This document shows positions 18,025-26,726 of a stretch of DNA of 64,000 bases, piece after piece. The stretch is from Planomicrobium sp. CPCC 101079 (lineage in GTDB: Bacteria; Bacillota; Bacilli; Bacillales_A; Planococcaceae), in contig NZ_VOHC01000024.1 of the NCBI RefSeq assembly GCF_007859275.1, positions 243,821-307,820 on the forward strand. The letters run 5' to 3'. How positions within the stretch are numbered: the first letter of the stretch is position 1; the number at the start of each line of letters is the position of its first letter. A program made the position numbers and the translations under genes. Below the pieces are notes generated by a model. That model was not told the DNA's origin. It did not search any database and saw only the letters and a list, made by a program, of their open reading frames with translations.

Positions 18025-18882
18025 ATGGAAGACGATATTATTCGGAACCGTATGAAGCTTGAAGAACTAGATGGTTTCGAGGAATGGAACGAAACGCTAA
18101 ATGTATTGACATCCCATGAATCGATTCGAGCCTTCCAATCAAAAAATATTTCTGAAGGAATGCTTGAAGCCATTATAATGGCCGCAAGGAGTGCGCCTAC
18201 TTCCTCGAATTTACAAGCTTACAGTATTGTTGTGGTGGCAGATGAAAGCAGAAAGGAGAAATTGGCCGGGTTTTCCGGGAATCAGAAATTCATAAAAGAA
18301 GCTCCGATTTTTCTCGTTTTTTGTGCGGATGTCTATAGGCTTAAGCATGTGACGAAGAGACAAGGCTATGAATTCAAAGCCGATACATTGGAAATGTTTT
18401 TGTTAGCCTCGATGGATGCTGCCCTTACAATGGAAAATGCGCTTATCGCAGCGGAATCACTCGGACTAGGGGCAGTTCCTGTCGGTTCTATCCGGAATGA
18501 GCCGTTAAAAGTTGCAGCAGAATTAGCTTTGCCCAAAGGCGTTTTTGCGCTAGTCGGCTTGGCTATTGGATATGAAAAAGAAGGGACACGCAGAGGAGTT
18601 AAACCTCGTTTGCCGAAACAAGTGACAGTTCATAAAGAGACCTATTCTACAGAAGGCTTGGAAGACGGATTAAATCAGTATGACCGGCAGCTGATTTTGA
18701 GAAAAACCTATGATGGCAGACGCGTTTCGATTGCAGGGGAACCGGAGCGTGAAGGAGTGGATTATGGATGGGCTGAACATACTGCCCGAAGATGTACACG
18801 ACCTGAAACAATTGCCGCATCGGCCAGCCTGAGAGAGAATTTGAAGGCTGTGTTAGAAGAACAAGGTTTTACATTCAAGTAA
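18025..18882 (+). CDS. NADPH-dependent nitro/flavin reductase (NfrA/NfsA-like)
   Basis: A 285-residue FMN-dependent oxidoreductase of the nitroreductase superfamily. It has the N-terminal SHESIRAFQSKNISEGMLEAI FMN-binding region, ARSAPTSSNLQAYSIVVV, FVLFCADVYRL-like central strands and GLGAVPVGSIRN, which is typical of the NfsA/Frp type. Such enzymes reduce nitroaromatics, quinones or free flavin. A strong GGGGGAG precedes ATG 18025. It is followed 53 nt later by a second nitroreductase, and the two genes probably form an operon. The physiological substrate is unknown. Confidence 0.88.
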   Translation: MEDDIIRNRMKLEELDGFEEWNETLNVLTSHESIRAFQSKNISEGMLEAIIMAARSAPTSSNLQAYSIVVVADESRKEKLAGFSGNQKFIKEAPIFLVFCADVYRLKHVTKRQGYEFKADTLEMFLLASMDAALTMENALIAAESLGLGAVPVGSIRNEPLKVAAELALPKGVFALVGLAIGYEKEGTRRGVKPRLPKQVTVHKETYSTEGLEDGLNQYDRQLILRKTYDGRRVSIAGEPEREGVDYGWAEHTARRCTRPETIAASASLRENLKAVLEEQGFTFK

Positions 18883-18935
18883 GATAAATCGATGGCGCGA
18901 AAAGCTGAAAGATAAGAGGGGGAGGAGGCATACCT

Positions 18936-19457
18936 ATGGATACGTTGGAAGCCATGAAGACAAGAAGAAGTTCTCGGTCTTTTGAAGATCGGCCTGTTCC
19001 AAAAGAAGTAATAGCGGTAATAGAAGACGCCATTATGCACAGCCCATCGGGAAGCAATGCACAAGAATCCCATTTTGTCATAGTGCAAAATCAAGAACAA
19101 ATTCGCCGCATCAAACGTTTTGCGCAAGGCGTGTCAGGAAAACCGCCTGTGCTCGTGGTTTTATGTTCAAACAAAAATGAAGCGTTGGTTCGCGGAGGAG
19201 TGGATACGTTGGAAGTACTCCGATTCGTTAACCTAGGCATCGTCGCGTCACAGATTCTTCTGGCAGCGCAGTCACAAGGAGTGGGAAGCTGTCCAGCCAG
19301 GTCCTTTCACAAAAAATCCATTAAGGAAATTTTAGGATTGCCGGAAGAGATTGAACCGGAATTGCTAATTAGTCTTGGGTATTCAAATGAGAAACCGAGG
19401 CAAAAGACGATAAAGTCAGCAAAGGAGGTTATCTCCCATGACAAATACCAAGGATGA
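18936..19457 (+). CDS. Nitroreductase family protein
   Basis: A 173-residue member of the nitroreductase superfamily, shorter than the upstream paralogue and from a different subgroup. LEAMKTRRSSRSFEDRPVP is the FMN-phosphate binding start, followed by HSPSGSNAQESHFVIV and GVGSCPARSFHKKSIKEIL. The ribosome site is GAGGGGGAGGAGG. Its end overlaps the following small gene by 20 nt, so the two are coupled. Low-molecular-weight members of this type include enzymes acting on nitro groups, flavin or halogenated aromatics. Confidence 0.85.
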   Translation: MDTLEAMKTRRSSRSFEDRPVPKEVIAVIEDAIMHSPSGSNAQESHFVIVQNQEQIRRIKRFAQGVSGKPPVLVVLCSNKNEALVRGGVDTLEVLRFVNLGIVASQILLAAQSQGVGSCPARSFHKKSIKEILGLPEEIEPELLISLGYSNEKPRQKTIKSAKEVISHDKYQG

Positions 19458-19746
19458 AAATCTTGCTAAAGAACATTTATTGGATTTCGTCGGCTATGTG
19501 CTAACGAGCACGAGAGGATTGTACAGGGAACCTCAAAGTTATGGGCCAATGAGGATGATTGATACGTTGGAGAAGGCGTTAATGTTGTTAAAAGAACAAG
19601 GCTTGGAAGAAGAGTCACTTGACCAGATAATGGGCATCTTGCGTGAAAACAGATGGAAAGTTACAGCTGATCCAGAAGCCTATGCACTAGCCATAGACGA
19701 AGCAATCCAGCACCTGGTAACTGTGACATTGCAGGAAAAAGATTAG
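19438..19746 (+). CDS. Small protein coupled to nitroreductase (DUF6092-like)
   Basis: A 102-residue acidic, helical cytoplasmic protein. HLLDFVGYVLTSTRGLYREP, followed by YGPMRMIDTLEKAL, resembles the uncharacterised DUF6092 family as I remember it; this is a hedge from memory. An AAAGGAGGTTAT ribosome site lies inside the nitroreductase gene, and the 20-nt overlap indicates translational coupling. It may be a partner or regulator of the reductase. A very strong terminator follows. Confidence 0.65.
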   Translation: MTNTKDENLAKEHLLDFVGYVLTSTRGLYREPQSYGPMRMIDTLEKALMLLKEQGLEEESLDQIMGILRENRWKVTADPEAYALAIDEAIQHLVTVTLQEKD

Positions 19747-19776
19747 TGTAGAATAACAGGATGTTGTGAAATTAAA

Positions 19777-19825
19777 AAAGAATGCGTTCAAGCTGTTTTA
19801 ATAGCTTGAACGCATTCTTTTTGTT
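19777..19825 (+). terminator. Rho-independent terminator of the nitroreductase operon
   Basis: An 18-nt perfect stem (AAAGAATGCGTTCAAGCT and its complement) with an 8-nt loop and TTTTTG tail. Confidence 0.93.
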
Positions 19826-20071
19826 TGCAGATCTATTATATGTATCAGGAACCCCATTGAATCAGCAAAAAGCTGGTTTATTTATTTCTATAATATTTTG
19901 AACTGTATGACATTTGAAGTTGGAATGATATTATAATGGAATAGTAGAAAGGAAGCATCTTTTATTTGAATTAAAGTATAAAGAAACCAATCATCTTGAT
20001 CCAAAATGAATTGTATTAACGAGCTATACTTTTCGAATGAGAGGATTTAGAGGTTAAGAGGGGGATTCTCA

Positions 20072-21655
20072 ATGGAAGTAAAAGATTCGTTAAATATTGG
20101 GGAACTTTCAAAAGGGACAGTCGTAGCAGGAGCGGAAGGAATAAACCGAAAGATTTCATCAATTGAAGTCATGGAAGTTCCGGAAGTAATTTCTTGGATA
20201 TCTGAAGGTATTTTAGTGATGACCGCCTTTTACTCTATCCGGGATGAACCTGAAAAACAAATAGAAGTTGTACAGACATTGATAAACAAAGAGGCTGCAG
20301 GGATTGTCGTCAAACTGGGCCGATTCGTCGACGAATTGCCCGAACAGATAATCGAACTTGCGAACCAGCACGCATTTCCTGTCATTGTCATCCCGAAAGA
20401 CATCTCCTATATTAATGTGTTGACGCCTCTTTATGAGCGGCTCTATGAAGAAAAAAACATGGCAGCCGATCAATTAAAAAATCCATTTAAGGAATTTGAA
20501 GCAACCGAATTCACATCTGTTTTAGATGCAATCGATTATCTCTCGGAGCTTGGGAATTCGCCTGTATATATAGAAGATATTGAAGGAAGAATTTTGTATT
20601 CGTCCAGCCAATTTCTTGCTGATAAATGGCGAAAATCAAATTTACTCTTTTCACAACCAATCTATCCTTCATATAAACAGAAGCTTGAGGAGTGGGTAGA
20701 AGCATTTCAAACAAAAAGCTTCACACGATTAATGATAGAAGGACAAAAAGAGCGGCTCGTTCTCCCGCTTGTTTCAAATAAAAGTGTCTTTGCCGTCGTC
20801 CATCTTTTGTACAAGAAGGAAGAATTATTTAATGCAGTTTCCCCGAAATATATAAAAGAACTGGGAAATAAGCTCAGTCAAATGATCTTAAATGAGCAAT
20901 TACTGCACCAAAGAGAAAGATTGAGGGATCTTGAAGTTCTGGGAAGTTTTAATGACATAAGCGAATTTAACAATCAAGCGATAGTTATGCAATTCAAAAG
21001 TGAGGTTACGAATGCGAATATTCATCCGCCTAACTCGTTTTTGGATTACTCTAGTTTTTATCGGAAAAAGTTAGAGAAATTTGCAAGACAGGCAGAAGGT
21101 TTTCAGACGGTCATCTTTGAAAAGAAACACATATATTATGCAGTATTTCTAGGTGAGGACGGAAGTTATCAGTCGCTTGTAAGAAAAATGAATGTAGTTA
21201 TCCATGAATACAATGACAAGTTTCCGGAAGATTCATTTCATATTTCGATTAGCCATCCTTTTGAGGATCTGGATTTGCTTGACGAAAAAATCCGTTCAGT
21301 CACAAAAACAATGGATATCGGTTTAAAAATACAACCGGAAGAATTTGTGTATTCCTATGATAAATTAGGCATTTACGAAATTCTGTTCAATTTGACTTCA
21401 GATTCCGCTGTATTAAAATATACGAGCGATGTATTAGGAAGTTTATCGGGAACAGATGAAGAACTGTTTAAATCCCTTCAAGTTTATTTGAATGAAAACG
21501 GCAATGTTTCACAATCTGCCACTAAGCTATTTATTCATCGAAGAACAATGACCTACCGTCTTCAAAAAATACAAGAATTGCTAACGATGGATTTAGACAA
21601 TGCAGAGCATCGATTCATCTTGCAATTTTGTATCAAAATTAAAGAATTGAAATGA
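20072..21655 (+). CDS. PucR family transcriptional regulator
   Basis: A 527-residue cytoplasmic regulator. The N-terminal PucR domain (residues ~5-125) has LSKGTVVAGAEGINRKISSIEVME and GIVVKLGRFVDELP. The middle part is a GGDEF-like/GAF-like sensor region of low conservation. The C-terminal helix-turn-helix (PucR_C type) lies at residues ~470-527, with LFIHRRTMTYRLQKIQELL. Members control purine, proline, GABA or amino-acid catabolism and sense a pathway metabolite. A GAGGGGGA ribosome site precedes ATG 20072. It lies directly upstream of the racemase-OPT operon in the same direction, separated by a small terminator, and is the obvious candidate regulator of that operon. Confidence 0.9.
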   Translation: MEVKDSLNIGELSKGTVVAGAEGINRKISSIEVMEVPEVISWISEGILVMTAFYSIRDEPEKQIEVVQTLINKEAAGIVVKLGRFVDELPEQIIELANQHAFPVIVIPKDISYINVLTPLYERLYEEKNMAADQLKNPFKEFEATEFTSVLDAIDYLSELGNSPVYIEDIEGRILYSSSQFLADKWRKSNLLFSQPIYPSYKQKLEEWVEAFQTKSFTRLMIEGQKERLVLPLVSNKSVFAVVHLLYKKEELFNAVSPKYIKELGNKLSQMILNEQLLHQRERLRDLEVLGSFNDISEFNNQAIVMQFKSEVTNANIHPPNSFLDYSSFYRKKLEKFARQAEGFQTVIFEKKHIYYAVFLGEDGSYQSLVRKMNVVIHEYNDKFPEDSFHISISHPFEDLDLLDEKIRSVTKTMDIGLKIQPEEFVYSYDKLGIYEILFNLTSDSAVLKYTSDVLGSLSGTDEELFKSLQVYLNENGNVSQSATKLFIHRRTMTYRLQKIQELLTMDLDNAEHRFILQFCIKIKELK

Positions 21656-21656
21656 A

Positions 21657-21684
21657 AGGCGAAAAATTCGTCTTTTTTTTTTTG
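21657..21684 (+). terminator. Short rho-independent terminator after pucR-like gene
   Basis: A six-pair stem (GGCGAA / TTCGTC) with an AAA loop, followed by eleven Ts. Confidence 0.65.
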
Positions 21685-21752
21685 AAAAAATGAGCAATCA
21701 TTCGATGAATTTTTTTCCCGGTTTTTGCATATTAATACCTGTTTTGATTATT

Positions 21753-21758
21753 TATAAT
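21753..21758 (+). promoter_or_regulatory. Candidate -10 box of the racemase-OPT operon
   Basis: A perfect TATAAT lies 22 nt upstream of the start codon. The nearest -35-like hexamer (TTGCAT, 21725-21730) is 22 nt away, too far for a normal SigA promoter. That is what one expects for an activator-dependent promoter, but the call is weak. Confidence 0.35.
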
Positions 21759-21779
21759 TTTTCGAAAGGGGTGAAAGCA

Positions 21780-22430
21780 ATGTTGGGAATCATTCGAGTA
21801 CTAACAACAGAAAAACAGGAAGTTTTACAAGAACACGGCAGAAAAATGGAAAACCTTTATAAAGTGAGGTCAGTAACTCACTGCATCCCAGAACAACCAA
21901 ATGGAATTTATGATGAACAATCCGAAAAAGAAGCAGTACCAAAAATTATTGAACTTGCTCAACAAATGCATGCTCAGTATGATTTGGCCGCCATTACCAT
22001 TAGCTGCGCGGCGGATCCGGCTCTTGATGAAACAAGGGTGGCTTTGGATATTCCCGTTCTTGGAGCTGGGACAAGCGGAGCTCATGCAGCCGCCATGGTA
22101 GGCAGCAAAGTGGGCATCATCGGCATTACAGATGCACCGCCGAGCCGGATGAAAGAAGAATTAGGAAATCGCTTCTTTTCTTATGACTTTTCGCCAAATC
22201 TCCGAAAAACGACCGATTTGTTTTCTGATGGGGCAAAAGAAGAATTGCTAAAAGTGGTGAAGGGCACTATTCAATCAGGTGCTGATGTTATCTTGTTTGC
22301 TTGCACTGGATTTTCAACAATTCGGCTTAAAGACTATTTAGTTGAACAGGTCAACGTACCAATAGTCGATCTAGTGGAAGCTCAAGCCATTGCCTTCCAA
22401 CTAATCAAAGGGGGGGTTCGAAATGAATAA
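21780..22430 (+). CDS. Aspartate/glutamate (hydantoin) racemase family protein
   Basis: A 216-residue cofactor-independent racemase. The two catalytic cysteines of the family are seen in ITISCAADPAL and ILFACTGFSTI, with VLGAGTSGAHAAAMVGSKVGIIGI between them. It would interconvert D and L forms of an amino acid, a hydantoin or a related compound. The start is ATG 21780 behind AAAGGGGTG; the frame runs further upstream but has no ribosome site there. It overlaps the OPT transporter gene by 8 nt. Its place at the head of this operon suggests that the imported compound is a racemic or D-amino acid derivative. Confidence 0.82.
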   Translation: MLGIIRVLTTEKQEVLQEHGRKMENLYKVRSVTHCIPEQPNGIYDEQSEKEAVPKIIELAQQMHAQYDLAAITISCAADPALDETRVALDIPVLGAGTSGAHAAAMVGSKVGIIGITDAPPSRMKEELGNRFFSYDFSPNLRKTTDLFSDGAKEELLKVVKGTIQSGADVILFACTGFSTIRLKDYLVEQVNVPIVDLVEAQAIAFQLIKGGVRNE

Positions 22431-24000
22431 AACATTCGATTTTTCATTTATTTTATTTTCCATAATTGTTGCTGTATTCGGTGCCATCATCGGGATGCAA
22501 CTTATTACATCTTTAGGCATTACACCTAACACGTCAATAATCGGCGCATTGATTGCCATGATGGTTGCCCGTATTCCTATGCAAATGTTTTATAAATATC
22601 GGTCGCTGCAAAATCAGAACCTTATTCAAACGACCATTTCAGCTGCTACCTTCGGTGCGGCAAACAGTTTATTGATTCCACTTGGATTGCCTTATGTTCT
22701 AGGGATGCCAGAATTAATCATCCCAATGCTCATAGGTGCGGGACTTGCGTTATTCATCGATGTTTTTATTCTTTACAAAGTGTTTGACTCGAAAATATTT
22801 GGATCCAATGAAGCATGGCCGCCTGGAATTGCAACTGCTGAAGCGTTGAAAGCTGGCGATGAGGGTGGATCAAAAGCTAAATACTTGGGGCTTGGTATTT
22901 TAGGTGGTTTAGTCGGGTCACATTTCGGGATTTCCATGTCCGCTTTTGGTGTAGCTTTTATCGGTAATATTTGGGCACTTACAATGTTCGGTATCGGACT
23001 TTTACTAAGAGGCTACTCGGTTCAATTGTTTGGTGTTGACTTGAATGAATTTTATATACCACACGGCATGATGATTGGTGCGGGAATTGTTGCGCTGCTC
23101 CAATTTGTTATAACCATTGTGAAATCAAGAAGAGAAAAAGCGAGAAGAGAAAGAGCAAACGAACAGGATCAAGATACTTTTGTGTACACAAGAACTCCAA
23201 CTGATGTAACAAAAGGATTTGGAATAGGTTTTGCTCTTTATATGGCTGCTGCAATTCTGCTTGCATCCTTAGGAGGAATTATTACCGATATGCCGCTTTG
23301 GCAAACAGTTCTTTTTGTTTTATTTGCGGCCTTTGCAGCGCTTGCCAGCGAAATTATTGTTGGAATCGCGGCTATGCACTCGGGGTGGTTCCCGGCGTTT
23401 GCTGTTACATTGATTTCTTTGTTGATCGGTATGATGTTAGGTTTCCCGCCCGTTGCTCTGGCATTGTTGACCGGATTTACAGCGGCAACAGGACCTGCTT
23501 TTGCCGACTTGGGATACGATTTTAAAACCGGTGTTATTATTCGAAACGGCGCTTCAAGTGCCCAAGAGTTGTTCGGTCGCCGGCAACAATTGAAAAGCTC
23601 TTTGATTGGTTTTGGCGTAGCTGTAGTTATGGTATTTCTTTTTGCCGAATCTTTCTTTGCACAGGATTTAGTTCCTCCGGTTGATCTTGTATACGCTACT
23701 ACTATCGAAGCAGGGCTTACTGGCGACGTTGGAATGATGTTGTTGCTATGGGCAATTCCAGGCGCTCTCATCCAATTAATAGGTGGGCCATCCAGACAAA
23801 TGGGAATTTTGCTTGCCACTGGATTGTTGATTGTTAACCCGATTGCAGGTTGGGCAGTTATTGCCGGTATTTTAATCCGGATTACCATTTTGAAAGTTAG
23901 AGGACCAGAAGCTGAAAATACAATGTATACGACTGCGGCCGGGTTTATTGCCGGTGATGCTATTTATAGCTTCTTCACATCAATTTGGAAAGCAAGGTAA
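22423..24000 (+). CDS. OPT/YSL family transporter
   Basis: A 525-residue polytopic membrane protein with about 14 hydrophobic helices, belonging to the oligopeptide transporter (OPT) superfamily, which imports small peptides or metal-chelate-like amino acid derivatives. Family features are the NEAWPPGIATAEALKAGDEGG loop (spread near residues ~125-145) and the IPHGMMIGAG segment near residue 210. A charged cytoplasmic loop (REKARRERANEQDQ) is at about residue 235. AAAGGGGGGG precedes ATG 22423, inside the racemase gene. It is the only evident importer in the operon, so it likely defines the substrate. Confidence 0.85.
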   Translation: MNKTFDFSFILFSIIVAVFGAIIGMQLITSLGITPNTSIIGALIAMMVARIPMQMFYKYRSLQNQNLIQTTISAATFGAANSLLIPLGLPYVLGMPELIIPMLIGAGLALFIDVFILYKVFDSKIFGSNEAWPPGIATAEALKAGDEGGSKAKYLGLGILGGLVGSHFGISMSAFGVAFIGNIWALTMFGIGLLLRGYSVQLFGVDLNEFYIPHGMMIGAGIVALLQFVITIVKSRREKARRERANEQDQDTFVYTRTPTDVTKGFGIGFALYMAAAILLASLGGIITDMPLWQTVLFVLFAAFAALASEIIVGIAAMHSGWFPAFAVTLISLLIGMMLGFPPVALALLTGFTAATGPAFADLGYDFKTGVIIRNGASSAQELFGRRQQLKSSLIGFGVAVVMVFLFAESFFAQDLVPPVDLVYATTIEAGLTGDVGMMLLLWAIPGALIQLIGGPSRQMGILLATGLLIVNPIAGWAVIAGILIRITILKVRGPEAENTMYTTAAGFIAGDAIYSFFTSIWKAR

Positions 24001-24012
24001 GGAGGAAGAACA

Positions 24013-25062
24013 ATGACCATTAGAGAGCTGACGAAAGAAGACGCGAAACATGCTGTGTATGGAGGGTGTATTTTAGGTGGCGGTGGTGGCGGCTGGATCC
24101 ATGACGGTCTTGAAAAATCCGAGTTGGTTTTTCAGACCGGAACTCCACAACTGATTTCAGTGGAAGAGATGAATGACCAGGATTATGTGGCGTGTGTTTC
24201 GTTAGTAGGCGCTCCTTCTGCCAAAGAACAATATATTGATGCTCAGCAACTTATCGATACTGTACAAAAGATGCAAAATGTATTCGATCAACCTCTGAAA
24301 GCCTTGATGACCAATGAAAATGGAGGGGCAACAACAATTAACGGCTGGCTGCAAGCTGCTGCCACCGGTCTTCCTTTCTTGGATGCGCCATGCAACGGCA
24401 GAGCTCATCCAACTGGCTCAATGGGATCTTTGAATTTGTCTGAAGTAGAAGACTACACTTCCATTCAAACCTTCTCTGGTGGAAAAGGGGAAAAACGAGT
24501 GGAAGGATACGTTGCAGCATCGTTAGATTTAGCCTCAAATACGGTTCGTTCCATATCGGTGCAAGCAGGCGGCATGGTCGGCGTCTGCAGAAATCCAGTC
24601 GATATTGGCTATGTGAAAGAAAATGCTGCACTAGGGGGCATTACGCAAGCTATTGAATTAGGAAAGGCATTTCTGGCAGTTCCTGAAGGCCCGGAACGAA
24701 TTGAAGCAGTTGCTTCCTTTTTGAAAGGACGGATCATTCATTCAGGGAAAGTTAGCCAATTCGAATTGAACGCTACTGGCGGATTCGATGTCGGGATTGT
24801 TCAAATCGATGACTTGGAACTTACTTTTTGGAATGAGTATATGACGGCAGAGATGAATGGAGAACGAAAAGGCACATTTCCTGATCTCATTATGACTTTT
24901 AACGCCGAAACCGGCCTGCCGGTCGTTAGTGCGGAAATTGAAGAAGGTCTCGACATCGCCGTTATTTCTGTTCCTCAAGAGAATTTGAAACTCAGCTCGA
25001 CGATGTTTAACAAGAAATTGTTAAAAGCAATCGAACCGATTATCCAGAAAAAAATACTTTAA
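24013..25062 (+). CDS. DUF917 domain protein (S-methyl-thiohydantoin desulfurase-like)
   Basis: A 349-residue cytoplasmic protein of the DUF917 family. GGCILGGGGGGWIHDGLEKS at residues ~15-34 is the glycine-rich hallmark, followed by VSLVGAPSAKEQ and LMTNENGGATTINGWLQAA. Family members sit beside HyuA-type hydantoinases and permeases and are named for a role in S-methyl-thiohydantoin breakdown in a few cases; most are uncharacterised. It is coupled to the OPT gene (12 nt gap, AGGAGG site) and followed closely by DUF1177. A paralogue is encoded at 36623. The substrate here is unknown. Confidence 0.85.
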   Translation: MTIRELTKEDAKHAVYGGCILGGGGGGWIHDGLEKSELVFQTGTPQLISVEEMNDQDYVACVSLVGAPSAKEQYIDAQQLIDTVQKMQNVFDQPLKALMTNENGGATTINGWLQAAATGLPFLDAPCNGRAHPTGSMGSLNLSEVEDYTSIQTFSGGKGEKRVEGYVAASLDLASNTVRSISVQAGGMVGVCRNPVDIGYVKENAALGGITQAIELGKAFLAVPEGPERIEAVASFLKGRIIHSGKVSQFELNATGGFDVGIVQIDDLELTFWNEYMTAEMNGERKGTFPDLIMTFNAETGLPVVSAEIEEGLDIAVISVPQENLKLSSTMFNKKLLKAIEPIIQKKIL

Positions 25063-25077
25063 GGGAGTGGTGCCATT

Positions 25078-26019
25078 ATGTCATTAAAATACACAATGGA
25101 AGTATTGGAGCTATTAGATGATGCAAAAGCAAGTGGTGGAGCTGTAACAAATCTTTTTACCGAGTATGAGCATGTTGAAGCGAGTTTTGAAACGGTTACA
25201 GGAGAACAAGGATCGACTGATTTCGTAAAGATAGTCATTAAAGGTGAGAATGGAAAGTTGAGCGGGGGAAGTGCACCATCTTTTGGTATTGTGGGAAGAT
25301 TGGGCGGCTTAGGTGCACGGCCGAATAGAATCGGTTATGTATCCGATGGAGATGGGGCTGTTGCGGCAGTAACAACAGCGTTAAAACTAGCGAATATGTC
25401 TATCAAAGGCGACAGGCTTCCTGGAGATGTTTTCATCACCACCCATATCTGCCCGGATGCTCCAACCCAGCCACATGAGCCCGTTGATTTTATGGGATCG
25501 CCAGTCGATATCTTGACCATGAATCAGTACGAAGTGCTGCCTGAAATGGAAGCTATTTTGTCAATTGATACAACAAAAGGGAACAAAATTATCAATCACC
25601 GGGGAATCGCTCTTTCTCCCACGGTGAAATCGGGCTATATTTTAAAATTCAATAATGATTTGCTGCGAATTATGGAAATGACGACAGGGGATGTGCCAGT
25701 GACATTTACTGTGACAACACAAGATATCACTCCTTACGGCAATGGAGTTTTCCATATTAACAGCATTTTGCAGCCAGCTGTTGCAACACAAGCCCCGGTG
25801 ATTGGACTGGCAATCACTGCAAAATCAGCAGTGCCGGGTTCTGGAACTGGAGCGAGCCATGAAGTGGATATCGCTCAAGCTGTTCGATTCAGCATCGAAG
25901 CTGCGAAAGAATTCACACAAGGTCAATTTGACTTTTATGATAAAGAAGAATTTGACCACCTGGAAAAACTGTACGGTTCATTGCAGCATCTCCAAACATT
26001 AGGGAATGTCAATTCATGA
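25078..26019 (+). CDS. DUF1177 domain protein
   Basis: A 313-residue cytoplasmic protein that matches the uncharacterised DUF1177 family by its length and by segments such as GIVGRLGGLGARPNRIGYVSD, HICPDAPTQPHEPVDFMGSP and SAVPGSGTGASHEVDIAQAV. The His and Asp-rich central segments could bind a metal, as in M42 or amidohydrolase-like enzymes; that is inference only. A GGGAGTGG site precedes ATG 25078. It overlaps the AroM gene by 4 nt, so it is part of the same operon. Confidence 0.8.
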   Translation: MSLKYTMEVLELLDDAKASGGAVTNLFTEYEHVEASFETVTGEQGSTDFVKIVIKGENGKLSGGSAPSFGIVGRLGGLGARPNRIGYVSDGDGAVAAVTTALKLANMSIKGDRLPGDVFITTHICPDAPTQPHEPVDFMGSPVDILTMNQYEVLPEMEAILSIDTTKGNKIINHRGIALSPTVKSGYILKFNNDLLRIMEMTTGDVPVTFTVTTQDITPYGNGVFHINSILQPAVATQAPVIGLAITAKSAVPGSGTGASHEVDIAQAVRFSIEAAKEFTQGQFDFYDKEEFDHLEKLYGSLQHLQTLGNVNS

Positions 26020-26684
26020 AACAGAGCACAGTAGGCGTCTTGACCATTGGACAATCGCCGCGTGTTGATGTTACGCCCTCCATTCAACACATATTGGGAG
26101 ATGGCGTAACAATCATAGAAGCGGGAGGGCTGGACCATGTTGCAATAGAAGAAATGGCATCCATCTCTCCAGATGCTTCTGATATCACTTATATTTCAAG
26201 ATTAAGAAATGGGTCATCTGTGAAAATCGGCAAGTCGAAACTACTTCCATTATTGCAAAAAGAACTGCAGGAACTGGAAGAAAAAACTTCTGCAGTTATC
26301 ATGCTTTGCACAGGCGATTTCCCTACTATTCAAAGCCGTAAACCAATCATTTATCCGGATAAGGTATTGAATAGTACAGTAGGCGCTATCATGGAAAAAG
26401 GAACTCTAGGTTTAATCATTCCTCTTGAAGAGCAGCGAAATACATTGGTGAAGAAGTGGGCAAATGATAAGCTGGATTTGAAAGTAGAAGTTGCTTCGCC
26501 TTATGAAGAAAGCGATGTTTTTGGTGCTGCCCGGCGATTAAGAGCACAGGGAGCTTCGCTGATTGTGATGGATTGCATGGGATACAATGAAGCTCATAAA
26601 AAAGATGCGGTTGAAGGAAGCGGTTTGCCCGTCATATTGCCTCGGACTTTGACAGCTAGGATTGTTGCGGAATATATTTCATAA
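26016..26684 (+). CDS. AroM family protein
   Basis: A 222-residue cytoplasmic protein. VGVLTIGQSPRVDVTPSI at the start, MLCTGDFPTI in the middle and VMDCMGYNEAH near the end are hallmarks of the AroM family. AroM takes its name from a gene in the E. coli aroL region, but its function is unknown. The Cys residues in CTGDFP and DCMGYN resemble the paired cysteines of Asp/Glu racemases, to which the family is distantly similar. It overlaps the DUF1177 gene by 4 nt. In this operon it may be a second racemase-like enzyme. Confidence 0.82.
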   Translation: MKQSTVGVLTIGQSPRVDVTPSIQHILGDGVTIIEAGGLDHVAIEEMASISPDASDITYISRLRNGSSVKIGKSKLLPLLQKELQELEEKTSAVIMLCTGDFPTIQSRKPIIYPDKVLNSTVGAIMEKGTLGLIIPLEEQRNTLVKKWANDKLDLKVEVASPYEESDVFGAARRLRAQGASLIVMDCMGYNEAHKKDAVEGSGLPVILPRTLTARIVAEYIS

Positions 26685-26726
26685 AAGGGTCCAGTATTGG
26701 ACCCTTTTTAAATAGAGGGTTGCTAT

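Noticed and set aside
21725..21758. Standard SigA promoter for the racemase-OPT operon
   Set aside because: The -10 is perfect but the nearest -35-like hexamer is 22 nt away; only the -10 is kept as a weak candidate.
23238..23888. Long minus-strand frame of 216 residues
   Set aside because: It is antisense to the OPT transporter; its Ile/Asn/Pro-rich composition reflects the codon pattern of the membrane protein.
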